Assembly: GCA_020852055.1 (NCBI GenBank) | Contig: JADZBP010000205.1 | Location: forward strand, 1 to 43,869 | Reading direction: 5' to 3' | DNA: 43,869 nt | Origin: Candidatus Latescibacterota bacterium | GTDB lineage: Bacteria > Latescibacterota > UBA2968 > UBA8231 | Part shown: positions 24,324 to 32,611 of the stretch, piece by piece | Layout: every line of letters begins with the position of its first letter | Position numbering within the stretch: position 1 is the first letter of the stretch | Notes under the pieces: generated by a model | Told to the model about the DNA's origin: nothing | Database searches by the model: none | What the model saw: only the letters and a program-made list of their open reading frames with translations | Made by a program: the position numbers and the translations under genes

Positions 24324-24351
24324 AAGGATAAATATACGATAACTTATCCTT
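24324..24351. repeat. inverted repeat upstream of the third DUF4143 ATPase gene
   Basis: Arms AAGGATAA (24324-24331) and TTATCCTT (24344-24351) are perfect, with a 12-base AT-only-but-two spacer. A second, overlapping imperfect palindrome CTTAT...ATAAG extends to 24359. It sits 13 bases upstream of the TTG start (minus strand). The position parallels the repeats at the two other family members, but the sequence differs. Confidence 0.65.
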
Positions 24352-24386
24352 TTAATAAGGCTAAATCAATATTCGCCAGGGGGGGA

Positions 24387-24560
24387 CTATGAAGGGGTGT
24401 AGCTGGGAAGGAGTTCTTTGAGCAGGTGGATGATCTCGGGGCGCTGGCACTGCAGGGCGGCCTGCCGCAGATCCTCCAGGAGATTATCCTGGAAAGCGGA
24501 GGGGGTTCTTTGAGTCGGCAGACCAGGAGTTTGCCGATCTGTTCGACGTTCCGGTACCAG
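24387..24560 (-). pseudogene. C-terminal fragment of a CapD/PglF-like nucleotide-sugar dehydratase
   Basis: The minus strand encodes VEQIGKLLVCRLKEPP and then, after a one-base frame change in the five-base C/G run at 24501-24505, SAFQDNLLEDLRQAALQ...EIIHLLKELLPSYTPS and a stop. This parallels the end of the intact CapD-like protein at 35447-37570 (KADKLLLCRPEG ... LKQAAEG ... IGLLKEIIPAYQP). No upstream body of the gene remains. It marks a deleted second dehydratase at the downstream edge of the polysaccharide locus. Confidence 0.6.
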
Positions 24561-24664
24561 ATCGATCTGGATCTCAGCGCGGCTGAGCAACTCAGCGATA
24601 TCGAGGTGGTGGTTAACGCTGTTGTGGTGGGGATTTCGGGTCATCATCTGAGGGTCAACGCTGT

Positions 24665-26680
24665 CTATGACCCCATGGCGCGCTGGGCCCGAGCCTTTTG
24701 CATGTACTCCAGCATAAAGGCCAGGAATGCTGCGGCCATTAGCCCCACCAAGCCCGCAATCGCCGTGTTTTTCACGGTACCCCGGGGGAGCGCGCTGGAA
24801 AAGGTGGCCTGGGAGACCACCTGGATGTCGCCGGCAGCCTGCTGGCGGGCGATCCCTGCCTCTTCCCGCAGTTGAGCAAAACGGGTGAAGGTCTCCTTGT
24901 AAATCTCGATGTTCCGCTCCAACCGCGTGCTTACCAGTCCCAGCGAGTCGGCCTGGCTGGCAAGAGTCCGCAAGTCTCCCCCCCACTTCTCGAAGTTTTG
25001 GCGGTAGAACCCCACTTCTACCCCCAGCGCGCCTAGGTCACGCTGCAGCTTTTCCTGTTCCTGTTTTTGCTTCAGGTAACTGGCGCGGTATTCCTTGAAG
25101 GACTGGTGCTTACGAACCAGCGCGGTCTGGATTGGATCCTTCTCCTGCGCCAGTCGCTGCTCGATCTCAATGCGCGTGGTGGAGATGCTCTGCTTCAGGG
25201 TATCCTCTTTCGCCTTGAGGGAATCCATTTTGCCATTCACGGACATGGATCTCTTCACCAAGGTGGGGATCTCCGAAAGCAGGTAATCCCTGCGCTTTCT
25301 GTAGGTATCAAATTGTACCTGCAGGTTGCTGGTCTTGGCAACCATTTCCTGATAGACGGGGTTGAGTAACTCGCTCCGCAATTTATACTTCCCTAACTCC
25401 TCCTGAGAGGAGACTTTGTTGTCCTGGCTGACCCGGCCCCACAATGCGTCATCAGTCACGGCCTTGGAGACCACCAGTATTTTGGGTTGTTTGGCCAAGT
25501 TCTCCACGAAAACCTGTAGGTCGAGAGCGGTTTTTTCCTGTGCCTGATCTAGTGCCGCCAACTCCTGGCGGTACAGAGTCAGGGTGGAGTCCAGGTAACT
25601 CTCCTCCTGACGCAACTGGCCGATCTGGTATTGCTGTTCAAAGGACAGCAGTTTTCCTTTCACGATTCCCTCAAAGGCCTGCATTTGGCGCTCGTGATTC
25701 TGCCAGAGCGTCAGGCTGTCGGCCGTCAGTTGCGCGAGTTCCTGACGCAACTGGATCAGGCCATCGCGCTGAGGTGAACCTCCCCCAACAGGCCGGGGCA
25801 AACGGGACACTTGGTCGAGACGCAGGGTTCCAATCCACTCGCCCTCCTGTTCCAGGCTGCCCAGCAATCCGTTCAGGTACGCCAACTGCCGTTGTTTGTC
25901 TTCGATCTCGGTCTGCACCCGCTGGTAGTTCTTGAGCGCACTGTCCAGTTTGGTGGTCTTGAAACTGATCTCGGTCTGGACCACGTTCAGGGTCTGGTAC
26001 CCGGCCTTGACCTCGCGCAATTCCGTCTCCGCCTGTTCCAGGTTACTCTTGGCCTTATCGTACTGGGTCTGTACCTGTTGGTAAAATACATCGGTCACGT
26101 TGGAGCTGAGACCCTGATTGCGCCGGAGGAAGAGTTGGGTCCACAGATTCACCACCAGCACGGGGAGCTGTTCCTCGGAAGACTGGTACTGAAAGACCAG
26201 GAGCGGCGACTTGGCTTTTTCGGTAGACTTCAGCAACTCAACCGTCAGACCCTCGGACAAGGTATGTGCCAGAGTATGGGCCGAAGGGGTTGGACCGGCC
26301 AGTTGCTCCAGCAGCGCGGGTTCCAGGATCTGGAGCAGGGAGTCGGCCAGGGCGGCCATCAACTCGTCGCTCTTAGCCAGCACTTGGTAGGTCTGTGGTG
26401 CCAGGCTGGGGACCATGAGTTCGGCGCCGGGGGGGGGGGCCTCTTCCGGAGTCTTGCCCTGCTGCTGCGATCCTTTGACGCTGGTGATGGCCGGCGAGAT
26501 CACCACCAGGGCTTCGGCCTGATAGGAGCGGGGCTGGGTCCAGGTGAAGATGCCAATGGCCAGGGCGCAGATCAAGGCCCCGGAGAGGATCAATTTCTTT
26601 CGTTTGAGCAGGACTTCGAGGTAGTCACTCAGTTCCACTTCGCGTTCGTACTCTGCTTCTGGCACTCTTCTTTCGGTCAT
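24665..26680 (-). CDS. Wzz/GumC-type polysaccharide chain-length determinant
   Basis: 671-residue inner-membrane polysaccharide co-polymerase that sets chain length or assists export of a surface glycan. It has a short cytoplasmic N-terminus, TM1 near residues 31-50 followed by the Wzz-domain strand RSYQAEALVVISP, a very long periplasmic region with extended coiled coils (about 180-620), and TM2 near 640-662 (IAGLVGLMAAAFLAFML). No C-terminal tyrosine kinase domain follows. The large coiled coil places it with PCP-2/3 proteins rather than short Wzz. It is coupled by a one-base overlap (TGATG) to the O-antigen ligase gene upstream. The coding region contains an 11-base G/C homopolymer at 26429-26439. 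Confidence 0.87.
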   Translation of the reverse strand: MTERRVPEAEYEREVELSDYLEVLLKRKKLILSGALICALAIGIFTWTQPRSYQAEALVVISPAITSVKGSQQQGKTPEEAPPPGAELMVPSLAPQTYQVLAKSDELMAALADSLLQILEPALLEQLAGPTPSAHTLAHTLSEGLTVELLKSTEKAKSPLLVFQYQSSEEQLPVLVVNLWTQLFLRRNQGLSSNVTDVFYQQVQTQYDKAKSNLEQAETELREVKAGYQTLNVVQTEISFKTTKLDSALKNYQRVQTEIEDKQRQLAYLNGLLGSLEQEGEWIGTLRLDQVSRLPRPVGGGSPQRDGLIQLRQELAQLTADSLTLWQNHERQMQAFEGIVKGKLLSFEQQYQIGQLRQEESYLDSTLTLYRQELAALDQAQEKTALDLQVFVENLAKQPKILVVSKAVTDDALWGRVSQDNKVSSQEELGKYKLRSELLNPVYQEMVAKTSNLQVQFDTYRKRRDYLLSEIPTLVKRSMSVNGKMDSLKAKEDTLKQSISTTRIEIEQRLAQEKDPIQTALVRKHQSFKEYRASYLKQKQEQEKLQRDLGALGVEVGFYRQNFEKWGGDLRTLASQADSLGLVSTRLERNIEIYKETFTRFAQLREEAGIARQQAAGDIQVVSQATFSSALPRGTVKNTAIAGLVGLMAAAFLAFMLEYMQKARAQRAMGS
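26429..26439. repeat. G11 homopolymer inside the wzz-like gene
   Basis: Eleven consecutive G on the plus strand (C on the coding strand) encode the Pro run in EEAPPPGAEL, near residue 85. A run of this length in a coding sequence is prone to slippage and could switch the gene on and off. It is also a place where sequencing errors occur. Confidence 0.8.
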
Positions 26681-28128
26681 CAGGGACTAGGTCCTTCTAT
26701 CTGGGGAATCAAACGGGCCGGTGGAGTGGAGGATCTGTTGTTTGCCAGCATGCCCAAGGCCAACCAGAATATGGTGCTGTTCAGGGGTAAGCGCAAAGGG
26801 TAGTTGACCAGGCTGTCCACCAGCATCACTGCAATCAACCCTATGGCTCCCCACAGGACCAGATCTGGAGACTTGGTCTGCCATTCTGCTTTCACCGCGC
26901 CGGCTACCACCACGACCATCAATCCAACAAATCCCACCAGACCCAGCAGGCCACTTTCAGCCCAGATCTGGAGGTACTCGTTGTGGGCATAGAGCGCATC
27001 GAAGTGGGTGTTCCAGCCCTCTACCGGGAATTCCCCCTGGTTTTGGAGCGCCTGGCGCACCTCAAGAAAACGCCGCGCGTACGACCCGTACCCACTGCCC
27101 AGCAGGGGGTGCTCTTGAATCATCTGCCAGGTCACTTGCCAGATATGGTAGCGGTGATTGATGGAAGGGTCCTGCTGCACACCGGAACCGATAATGTTCT
27201 TCGAACTGAATGCCCGCTCCTGCATGGAAACTGGGCCGGCAGGTCCCTGAATGACCGTTTCCCGCGACAGCAGGAAGGTGATGGTGCCGAGGAGGAGCAG
27301 TAGGGTTCCGATCCATCTCCAGTGCACCTGAGTTACCCGGCGACGGATCTGGTGGAGGTACCCGCCTGCCAACACCAGGACCCCGGCCAGGGCCGCCCAC
27401 CATGCCCCGCGGCTGCCGGCAAGCAACAGGCCCGCGTAGATCAATCCCACCGAGGAGAGGAAAAGCACCTGGGCCTTGCTGGCCTGGACCTGCAGGAATG
27501 CTGCCATGGCCAAAGGCAGAAGGGCCGCCATGAAATTGGCGAGGGTGTTGGGGTTCTCGAAGACGGAGACGACGCGATCGACAAACAGGGTGCCAGGGGG
27601 AAGAGGGTCGAGGTGCAAATGCTGGAGCAAGCCATAGCCACCCACTGCCGCTCCTCCTGCCAGTACTGTTATGCCGAGGAGCCAAGCCAAACCGCGATCA
27701 CTGCCCAGCCACCACCCGATCCACAGAAAGAGTAGTTGGGAACCAAGAAAGGCAAGACTCCCCCAGGCGGGTTCCGGGGAAAGTACCAAAGCCAGGAGGG
27801 AACCACTGCCGATCAGAGCGACGCTTCCCACCACTGCCCCAGGGGGTATCAGTTGCCGCCACTGGCTCCGCTGCATCGTCAGGACGACTAACCAACCTAC
27901 CAGGACAACCGAGGTCCAGTAGGTGAAAACCTGCTCCCGCGAGCAAAGGAGCGGATGTGCCAGGAGGAGTGCGATGAGTCCCCCCGCTATTGCCCCGCCT
28001 GCCAGCTTCACTCCCGCTTTTCCCCGGCAACACAGGGTGTATTTCAGCGCGGAGTGCCTCCAGATTTGAGTATGGATCACCCAGAAACTGCCCGCTGCAA
28101 CCAAACTCCGATCGCAGAGGATGTACAA
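26680..28128 (-). CDS. O-antigen ligase/polymerase family membrane protein
   Basis: Polytopic inner-membrane protein of the Wzy/WaaL (O-antigen ligase) family, which either polymerises repeat units or ligates the finished glycan in the periplasm. About 10-12 hydrophobic segments and a large periplasmic loop are seen. The loop ends in the family signature AHNEYLQIWAESGLLG near residues 385-400, with HPLLGSGYGSYARRF before it. The reading frame opens at a TTG (28128) lying in the T-run of a terminator, so the true start is likely downstream; the GTG at 28011 with GGGGA upstream is a candidate. The stop overlaps the Wzz start by one base. Which of the two activities applies cannot be decided. 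Confidence 0.83.
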   Translation of the reverse strand: MYILCDRSLVAAGSFWVIHTQIWRHSALKYTLCCRGKAGVKLAGGAIAGGLIALLLAHPLLCSREQVFTYWTSVVLVGWLVVLTMQRSQWRQLIPPGAVVGSVALIGSGSLLALVLSPEPAWGSLAFLGSQLLFLWIGWWLGSDRGLAWLLGITVLAGGAAVGGYGLLQHLHLDPLPPGTLFVDRVVSVFENPNTLANFMAALLPLAMAAFLQVQASKAQVLFLSSVGLIYAGLLLAGSRGAWWAALAGVLVLAGGYLHQIRRRVTQVHWRWIGTLLLLLGTITFLLSRETVIQGPAGPVSMQERAFSSKNIIGSGVQQDPSINHRYHIWQVTWQMIQEHPLLGSGYGSYARRFLEVRQALQNQGEFPVEGWNTHFDALYAHNEYLQIWAESGLLGLVGFVGLMVVVVAGAVKAEWQTKSPDLVLWGAIGLIAVMLVDSLVNYPLRLPLNSTIFWLALGMLANNRSSTPPARLIPQIEGPSP

Positions 28129-28142
28129 TTACAAAAACACCA

Positions 28143-28172
28143 ACGGAGGGGTGCCGCCAGGAACCCCTCCGT
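28143..28172 (-). terminator. Rho-independent terminator after the carbamoyltransferase gene
   Basis: Perfect 10-bp stem ACGGAGGGGT/ACCCCTCCGT with a 10-base loop. On the minus strand it is followed by TTGGTGTTTTTGT. It lies 27 bases after the carbamoyltransferase stop codon and 15 bases before the first possible start of the next gene. It should therefore end the long upstream transcript and give the ligase and wzz genes a separate promoter or attenuated read-through. Confidence 0.8.
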
Positions 28173-28198
28173 CTTTCCAAATGCCCACCACTACGCTG

Positions 28199-29953
28199 TC
28201 ACCTGATCTGTTCCAACCGGCGAGGGTTGGTGGCCAAAAAAGGGCCAATCGATAGCACATCAAGGCCACTACTGAAGAACGCCTTAACCGCATCTTCAGG
28301 TGTGCACACGATAGGTTCCTCATGCATATTAAAGCTAGTGTTGACGAGAACCGAGAGTCCGGTGCGTTGGTGGTACTGCTCGAGGATGTCGTAGTAGGAA
28401 GGGTTAGACTGCCGAATCAATACCTGCGGTCGCGCCGTTCCGTCCACATGCACAACAGCTGGTGCTTCCCGCTTGCACTGGTCAGTGACGTCGTAGGTGA
28501 TCGTCATGAACTCGGCTGTGTGCGCAGTTCGTTCGTCAAATCCCTTGAGGAAGGAAGTCGCATCGACGTCCCGTAGCACGGGGGCAAACGGCATAAACTC
28601 GGTTCGCCGGAGTTGCCTGTTCAGCCATTGATTTACGTCAGGGTTGGTGGCTGGATAAAGTATCGATCGGTTGCCCAGGGCCCGCGGGCCGAATTCCATC
28701 CGACCGTCGAAACGCGCGACGATCCTGTTGGCTGCCAGATGGGCTGCGACCTCGCCCACTAGGTCGGCGGGACGAGAAAAGGCAACGCCCGCGCCGCGGA
28801 GTGCCGCCTCAATTTCGCTGTCAGTGTAGGCCTGTCCCAGATATACGCTGTCAAGGTAGCGAGGAGTCGCCCGTGCGTCTGATTCTGCCCAGGCGAGAAA
28901 CGCCGCGCCCAGGGCTAGTCCGCCGTCACCCATGTTGGGAAACACAAACAAACCTTCGACCTCAGGTAACGAGGCAATTCTTTGGTTGACCTTGACGTTG
29001 GCATGGACCCCCCCCACGAGTACAATCTTTCGCATACCAGTGCGTGCAATCCAGTAGCGGACCATCGCGGTCAGGATGTCTTCGCAGTGCTCCTGGATAC
29101 CGGCGGCAGCGTCCTCGCGAGAAACGCCGGCCAGGCGACGGTTCAATTCATGTATGCTGTTGCTGAACACTCCACCACAGTTGACGTACAACCCGCGAAC
29201 CTCGTCCCACCGGATCAGAGAGCGAAAGACCTCGACCGTTCGTCGGGGATCGCCGAACGCCGCTAACCCGGTCGTCTTACCAGCGTGGTGGCTCTTGGGA
29301 AACCCGCAGAAGAGCGTGGTATAATTGTAGTAGACCCCGAGTGAGTTGTAGAACGGGTTCCGCGAAAGCACTTCCAGTTGACCACTTCGACCGACCGCCA
29401 CCTCGCTGCACTGCGCGTCACCGAACCCGTCGTTGGAGATTACGAGGCAGTCGGGAAACCCGGAGGTATAGTAGGCGGAGGCCACGTGGCAGTGGTGGTG
29501 GTCGAAGGCCGTAATCGGGGCGTCGACGCCAAGCCCTTGGGCGATTTCGCGAATGAATTCGACACGACGCGCCGAAAACGGGCGCATCAGGAGGCGGTAT
29601 GCATCATTGAGTGCCGGACTCGCCAGCAGGCCCCGCCCACCGGGGAATCGGTCGACCAATTCCGCAGCCAACTGCATCAGGCTGAACCGCCCTTCGTCAT
29701 CCGTGAAGTCGTTGTTCACGGGTGGAGCACCCATCGACGACGAGCCGGCCACGGCGATGTGCCGCACTTCCTGTGGCCGGACTCCCGCTACACGCCATAA
29801 TTCCTGCAGCGTGCGGATCGGAATCCCCGCCGATGTTTTTCGGCGATCCAGCCGCTCCTCGTTGACAGCTGCGAGAATCTGCCCGTCACAAATCAGCACG
29901 GCACCGGAATCGTGCGAATCGGAAACGCCAAGGATGAGTTCCGGTGAGCCCAT
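28199..29953 (-). CDS. NodU/CmcH-family carbamoyltransferase
   Basis: 584-residue enzyme that would transfer a carbamoyl group from carbamoyl phosphate to a hydroxyl of a sugar or other acceptor, by way of a carbamoyl-adenylate. The N-terminal TsaD/Kae1-like ASKHA domain includes LGVSDSHDSGAVL, the metal-binding HHHCHVASAYY and LVGGVHANVKVNQRI. The C-terminal half has the family signature FGPRALGNRS and EFMPFAPVL, then VNTSFNMHEEPIVC. Length and motifs are complete. It lies in the polysaccharide operon, 14 bases after the methyltransferase, so the acceptor is probably a glycan building block. It is the last gene before a strong terminator. Confidence 0.9.
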   Translation of the reverse strand: MGSPELILGVSDSHDSGAVLICDGQILAAVNEERLDRRKTSAGIPIRTLQELWRVAGVRPQEVRHIAVAGSSSMGAPPVNNDFTDDEGRFSLMQLAAELVDRFPGGRGLLASPALNDAYRLLMRPFSARRVEFIREIAQGLGVDAPITAFDHHHCHVASAYYTSGFPDCLVISNDGFGDAQCSEVAVGRSGQLEVLSRNPFYNSLGVYYNYTTLFCGFPKSHHAGKTTGLAAFGDPRRTVEVFRSLIRWDEVRGLYVNCGGVFSNSIHELNRRLAGVSREDAAAGIQEHCEDILTAMVRYWIARTGMRKIVLVGGVHANVKVNQRIASLPEVEGLFVFPNMGDGGLALGAAFLAWAESDARATPRYLDSVYLGQAYTDSEIEAALRGAGVAFSRPADLVGEVAAHLAANRIVARFDGRMEFGPRALGNRSILYPATNPDVNQWLNRQLRRTEFMPFAPVLRDVDATSFLKGFDERTAHTAEFMTITYDVTDQCKREAPAVVHVDGTARPQVLIRQSNPSYYDILEQYHQRTGLSVLVNTSFNMHEEPIVCTPEDAVKAFFSSGLDVLSIGPFLATNPRRLEQIR

Positions 29954-29967
29954 AGGGTGGTACGGTA

Positions 29968-30876
29968 TCAGGAAACTGACCGCGCGTGCACCAATTTGAC
30001 GCCCGGAATCGGGATCGGTAATGGTAGTGCCTTGCCCCCGATTCCGCAGCTCTCGACCAAGGTCACCAGGGATTCCAGCCGTGCATGGTGGAAGAGCTTA
30101 CGGAATGTCGGCATTTGTCTATCGGTCGCCATCCGCTCAACCCGAAACCCGCCATGATCAAGGGCACGAACACACCCGGTCTGTGTGAGGAACGTGTTTA
30201 CACTGGGCGCGAACATCCAGTACCGTCGCCTGTACAACCGCGCGACAAGCGCATCCGCTACGGGGAAGTTGCAGACGAGAACGCCGGCAGGTTTGAGCAT
30301 CGCGTGGCACCGATGGAACACGGCTGGAAGATTGGGGAGATTCGCAAGGGTACCCAGCATCACTATCAGATCAAAGTCGGACGCGCCGAGGGCCAAGCTC
30401 AGAATGTCGCCGAACCTAACGTCGACCTGGTACCGGGCTCGGGCCGCTTCTGCGAACCGGGCGGATAGGTCCACGCCCATCACGGCGTGCCCTGCTTCCC
30501 GTATGGCGGCCAGGAGGCTCCCCGTCGCGCAACCGATCTCTAGCACCCGTCCTCCGGTAGCCGGTAGCCAAGAGGCCAGATCCCGGCGAAACCTTTGCCG
30601 ACCCTCCACGAGACGTCCCTCTTCGTCATCGAGGTATTTCACGTAGGCGCGGCCCCGCTGGCCTGCCGTTCCCTGGTATGATTCGGAGTCGTACCACGCG
30701 GCGAGGGAAGCTGACGTGATCTCAGGGTGCTGACACCAACTCCCACAGGCGCGGCATCGAGTGAAGGAGATCCTGCCCCAGGTGCTGTGCCGGGAAACCT
30801 TCGGCGCGGTGCCTTCGAGGCCCTCGCCGCAGGCACAGGCGTCCCGTTGCACGTAGGCAAACACAATATCAGCCAC
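29968..30876 (-). CDS. class I SAM-dependent methyltransferase with N-terminal zinc-ribbon-like motif
   Basis: 302-residue methyltransferase. SAM motif I is VLEIGCATGS (about residues 111-120), with the following acidic end of strand 2 in VMGVDLSARF and a motif IV-like DFDLIVMLGTL. The N-terminus has cysteines in CACGEG and CRACGSWC, a layout often seen in methyltransferases that act on sugars. Translation starts at GTG, 8 bases after the glycosyltransferase stop codon. In this locus the substrate is probably a nucleotide sugar or glycan hydroxyl; that is inference from context. Confidence 0.82.
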   Translation of the reverse strand: MADIVFAYVQRDACACGEGLEGTAPKVSRHSTWGRISFTRCRACGSWCQHPEITSASLAAWYDSESYQGTAGQRGRAYVKYLDDEEGRLVEGRQRFRRDLASWLPATGGRVLEIGCATGSLLAAIREAGHAVMGVDLSARFAEAARARYQVDVRFGDILSLALGASDFDLIVMLGTLANLPNLPAVFHRCHAMLKPAGVLVCNFPVADALVARLYRRRYWMFAPSVNTFLTQTGCVRALDHGGFRVERMATDRQMPTFRKLFHHARLESLVTLVESCGIGGKALPLPIPIPGVKLVHARSVS

Positions 30877-30884
30877 CCAGGGTA

Positions 30885-31865
30885 CTATTGGTGTTCCGCG
30901 TTGTGGTCATCATCACCAATGGTGCGGTCCACAACAAATGGAGGGCGTTTGCGCGCCTCGTCAAGAATCCGGACTAGGTACTCGCTGACGATGCCAAGCG
31001 AGAATGCAATCATCGACCCAAGTAGAGTTGTGAGCCCGACCTGTGTCATCCACCCCGGGGGGGTTGCCCGGAACAACAACCAGTTCACAAGGGAGTAAGC
31101 GAGGTACACCAGGCTGGCTACCGCGAGGACAACGCTCAGTATCGTGATGCCTCGGGCTGGGAGGTAGGTGAATCCAATCAGAGTATCAATTGTAAAGCTG
31201 ATTTTCTTTGAGAGTCTCCATTGCGAACGGCCTGCGCGGCGCAGGTTGCGCGTGATCGGCAGCCTGACAGGGGTGTAGCCAAGCCAGTAGATTAGCACGA
31301 AGATGGAGGAGTTCTTCTCGTTGATGCGGTTGATGTCGCTGACAACCTGCCGATCAAGCAGGCAGAAATCGTATCCCATCTTGGGGAAATCGGGAAACGC
31401 CAATCGCCGGACGAGCAGCCAGTAGGTGCCTGATACCATCTGATGGAAGGAGCTCTCCGTTCGTTCTTGGCGCTCGCCTAGCACAAAACGGGCTCCCTGC
31501 TCCCAAGCGGCAACCATCTCGACGAACAACTCATGCGGCTCCTGCAGGTCGGCCGAGATTACACCCACGCAGTCACCGGTTGCATAGCGCAGACCAGCCT
31601 GGATGGCCGGTGTCTGACCGAAGTTCCTTGTCAGCTTCACCACGCGCAGGTGTCCCGGGTACTGCTTTGCCATCTCGATCGCGATCCCGAGCGACCTGTC
31701 TTTTGAGCCATCGTCGACCAGAATCAACTCAAGGCGATACTTGGGCAGTTGATCCTGGAGTGCCAGCAATCGCGGGACGGTATCGGAGAGATTGGCCTCG
31801 TTCTGGTACACAGGAACGACAATAGAGAAAACGCGCCTAGTCACTGGATCCTGGACTTTGGCCAT
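30885..31865 (-). CDS. GtrB/DPM1-like polyprenyl-phosphate glycosyltransferase
   Basis: 326-residue family-2 glycosyltransferase. The N-terminal GT-A domain shows SIVVPVYQNE, ILVDDGSKDRS, LTRNFGQTPAIQAGL and the metal-binding DxD-like ISADLQEP. The C-terminus has two membrane helices (about residues 235-262 and 275-300). This matches enzymes such as GtrB, ArnC and DPM1 that move a sugar from a nucleotide onto undecaprenyl or dolichyl phosphate on the cytoplasmic face. The lipid-linked sugar would be used by a periplasmic GT-C enzyme; the polytopic protein at 33582-35450 is a candidate. The start codon is ATG. Confidence 0.87.
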   Translation of the reverse strand: MAKVQDPVTRRVFSIVVPVYQNEANLSDTVPRLLALQDQLPKYRLELILVDDGSKDRSLGIAIEMAKQYPGHLRVVKLTRNFGQTPAIQAGLRYATGDCVGVISADLQEPHELFVEMVAAWEQGARFVLGERQERTESSFHQMVSGTYWLLVRRLAFPDFPKMGYDFCLLDRQVVSDINRINEKNSSIFVLIYWLGYTPVRLPITRNLRRAGRSQWRLSKKISFTIDTLIGFTYLPARGITILSVVLAVASLVYLAYSLVNWLLFRATPPGWMTQVGLTTLLGSMIAFSLGIVSEYLVRILDEARKRPPFVVDRTIGDDDHNAEHQ

Positions 31866-31891
31866 CTACGGGTGAAAAGTAAGCACTACTA

Positions 31892-32611
31892 TCAGTAATC
31901 TTTAGCTTTTTTGCATGATCCACCTCGCCAACCCCATATGAAAGATGGAGCATCATCCCCGACCATAAAAAGGAGATCCAAGATGCTCACGGCATGATCA
32001 AAAGGAGGGGAAAACTGCCTATATGTGGGATAGCCAGTATAGTCTTTCCAGGTCAACTCAATCCCGCTACTAAGGAAACACGAATGATCTAGATATGACT
32101 TCGCCGCTGGCCCCGAAACGTAAGCAGTTCCGCCCACTTTCCCAAGCAATTCAATCACCCGTTCATGCTTTTTCTTCACTAGGCTATAATCCCGCGAATC
32201 CCCGAACGTTGTGGTGATTCCTAGGAAATCCCTTGAGATCATTTTAATGAGGAACTGGTTCAAGTCGGAAAGGCGCTCCCACTTCATCCCAAGGTACACA
32301 TGATCAAAAAAGGCCCGATATTTGCGGAAATATGGTGCCGTTCCATATAGCAATTTCAGCTTCCGCCAATGATCCTTCGCCCATTGGTTATCCCCAAGAG
32401 CAACCTCACAAATCAGACGATGCTCGTTTCTTCCCACGGGAACGGTTAGCCAGCGTACCCCTTGGGGTGTCTTGACTCGATTACGATTGCGCCAGTCATT
32501 CTTCGTATACTGAAGGTCATCGTGGAATATGAAGAGATCAACGTCATGGATAATGTCGAAATACCCCTTCCAAGGTATATAGTTCGATTGGTTGATGGCT
32601 ACGCGTTTCAT
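31892..32611 (-). CDS. WbqC family protein
   Basis: 239-residue soluble protein with the WbqC-family opening AINQSNYIPWKGYFDII and FHDDLQYTKNDWRNRN, followed by VRWLTVPV. WbqC proteins occur in O-antigen and capsule loci, and an acyl- or amide-forming role on sugar amines has been suggested; the activity of this one is unknown. The start ATG overlaps the radical SAM stop (ATGA). The gene is visibly more AT-rich than its neighbours, particularly at its 3' end, consistent with separate acquisition. Its His and Asp residues are conserved in position but no catalytic assignment is made. Confidence 0.85.
   Translation of the reverse strand: MKRVAINQSNYIPWKGYFDIIHDVDLFIFHDDLQYTKNDWRNRNRVKTPQGVRWLTVPVGRNEHRLICEVALGDNQWAKDHWRKLKLLYGTAPYFRKYRAFFDHVYLGMKWERLSDLNQFLIKMISRDFLGITTTFGDSRDYSLVKKKHERVIELLGKVGGTAYVSGPAAKSYLDHSCFLSSGIELTWKDYTGYPTYRQFSPPFDHAVSILDLLFMVGDDAPSFIWGWRGGSCKKAKDY

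Noticed and set aside
24426-24875. 149-codon plus-strand open frame
   Set aside because: It is antisense to the CapD fragment and to the end of the wzz-like gene. It has no ribosome-binding site and no family features.
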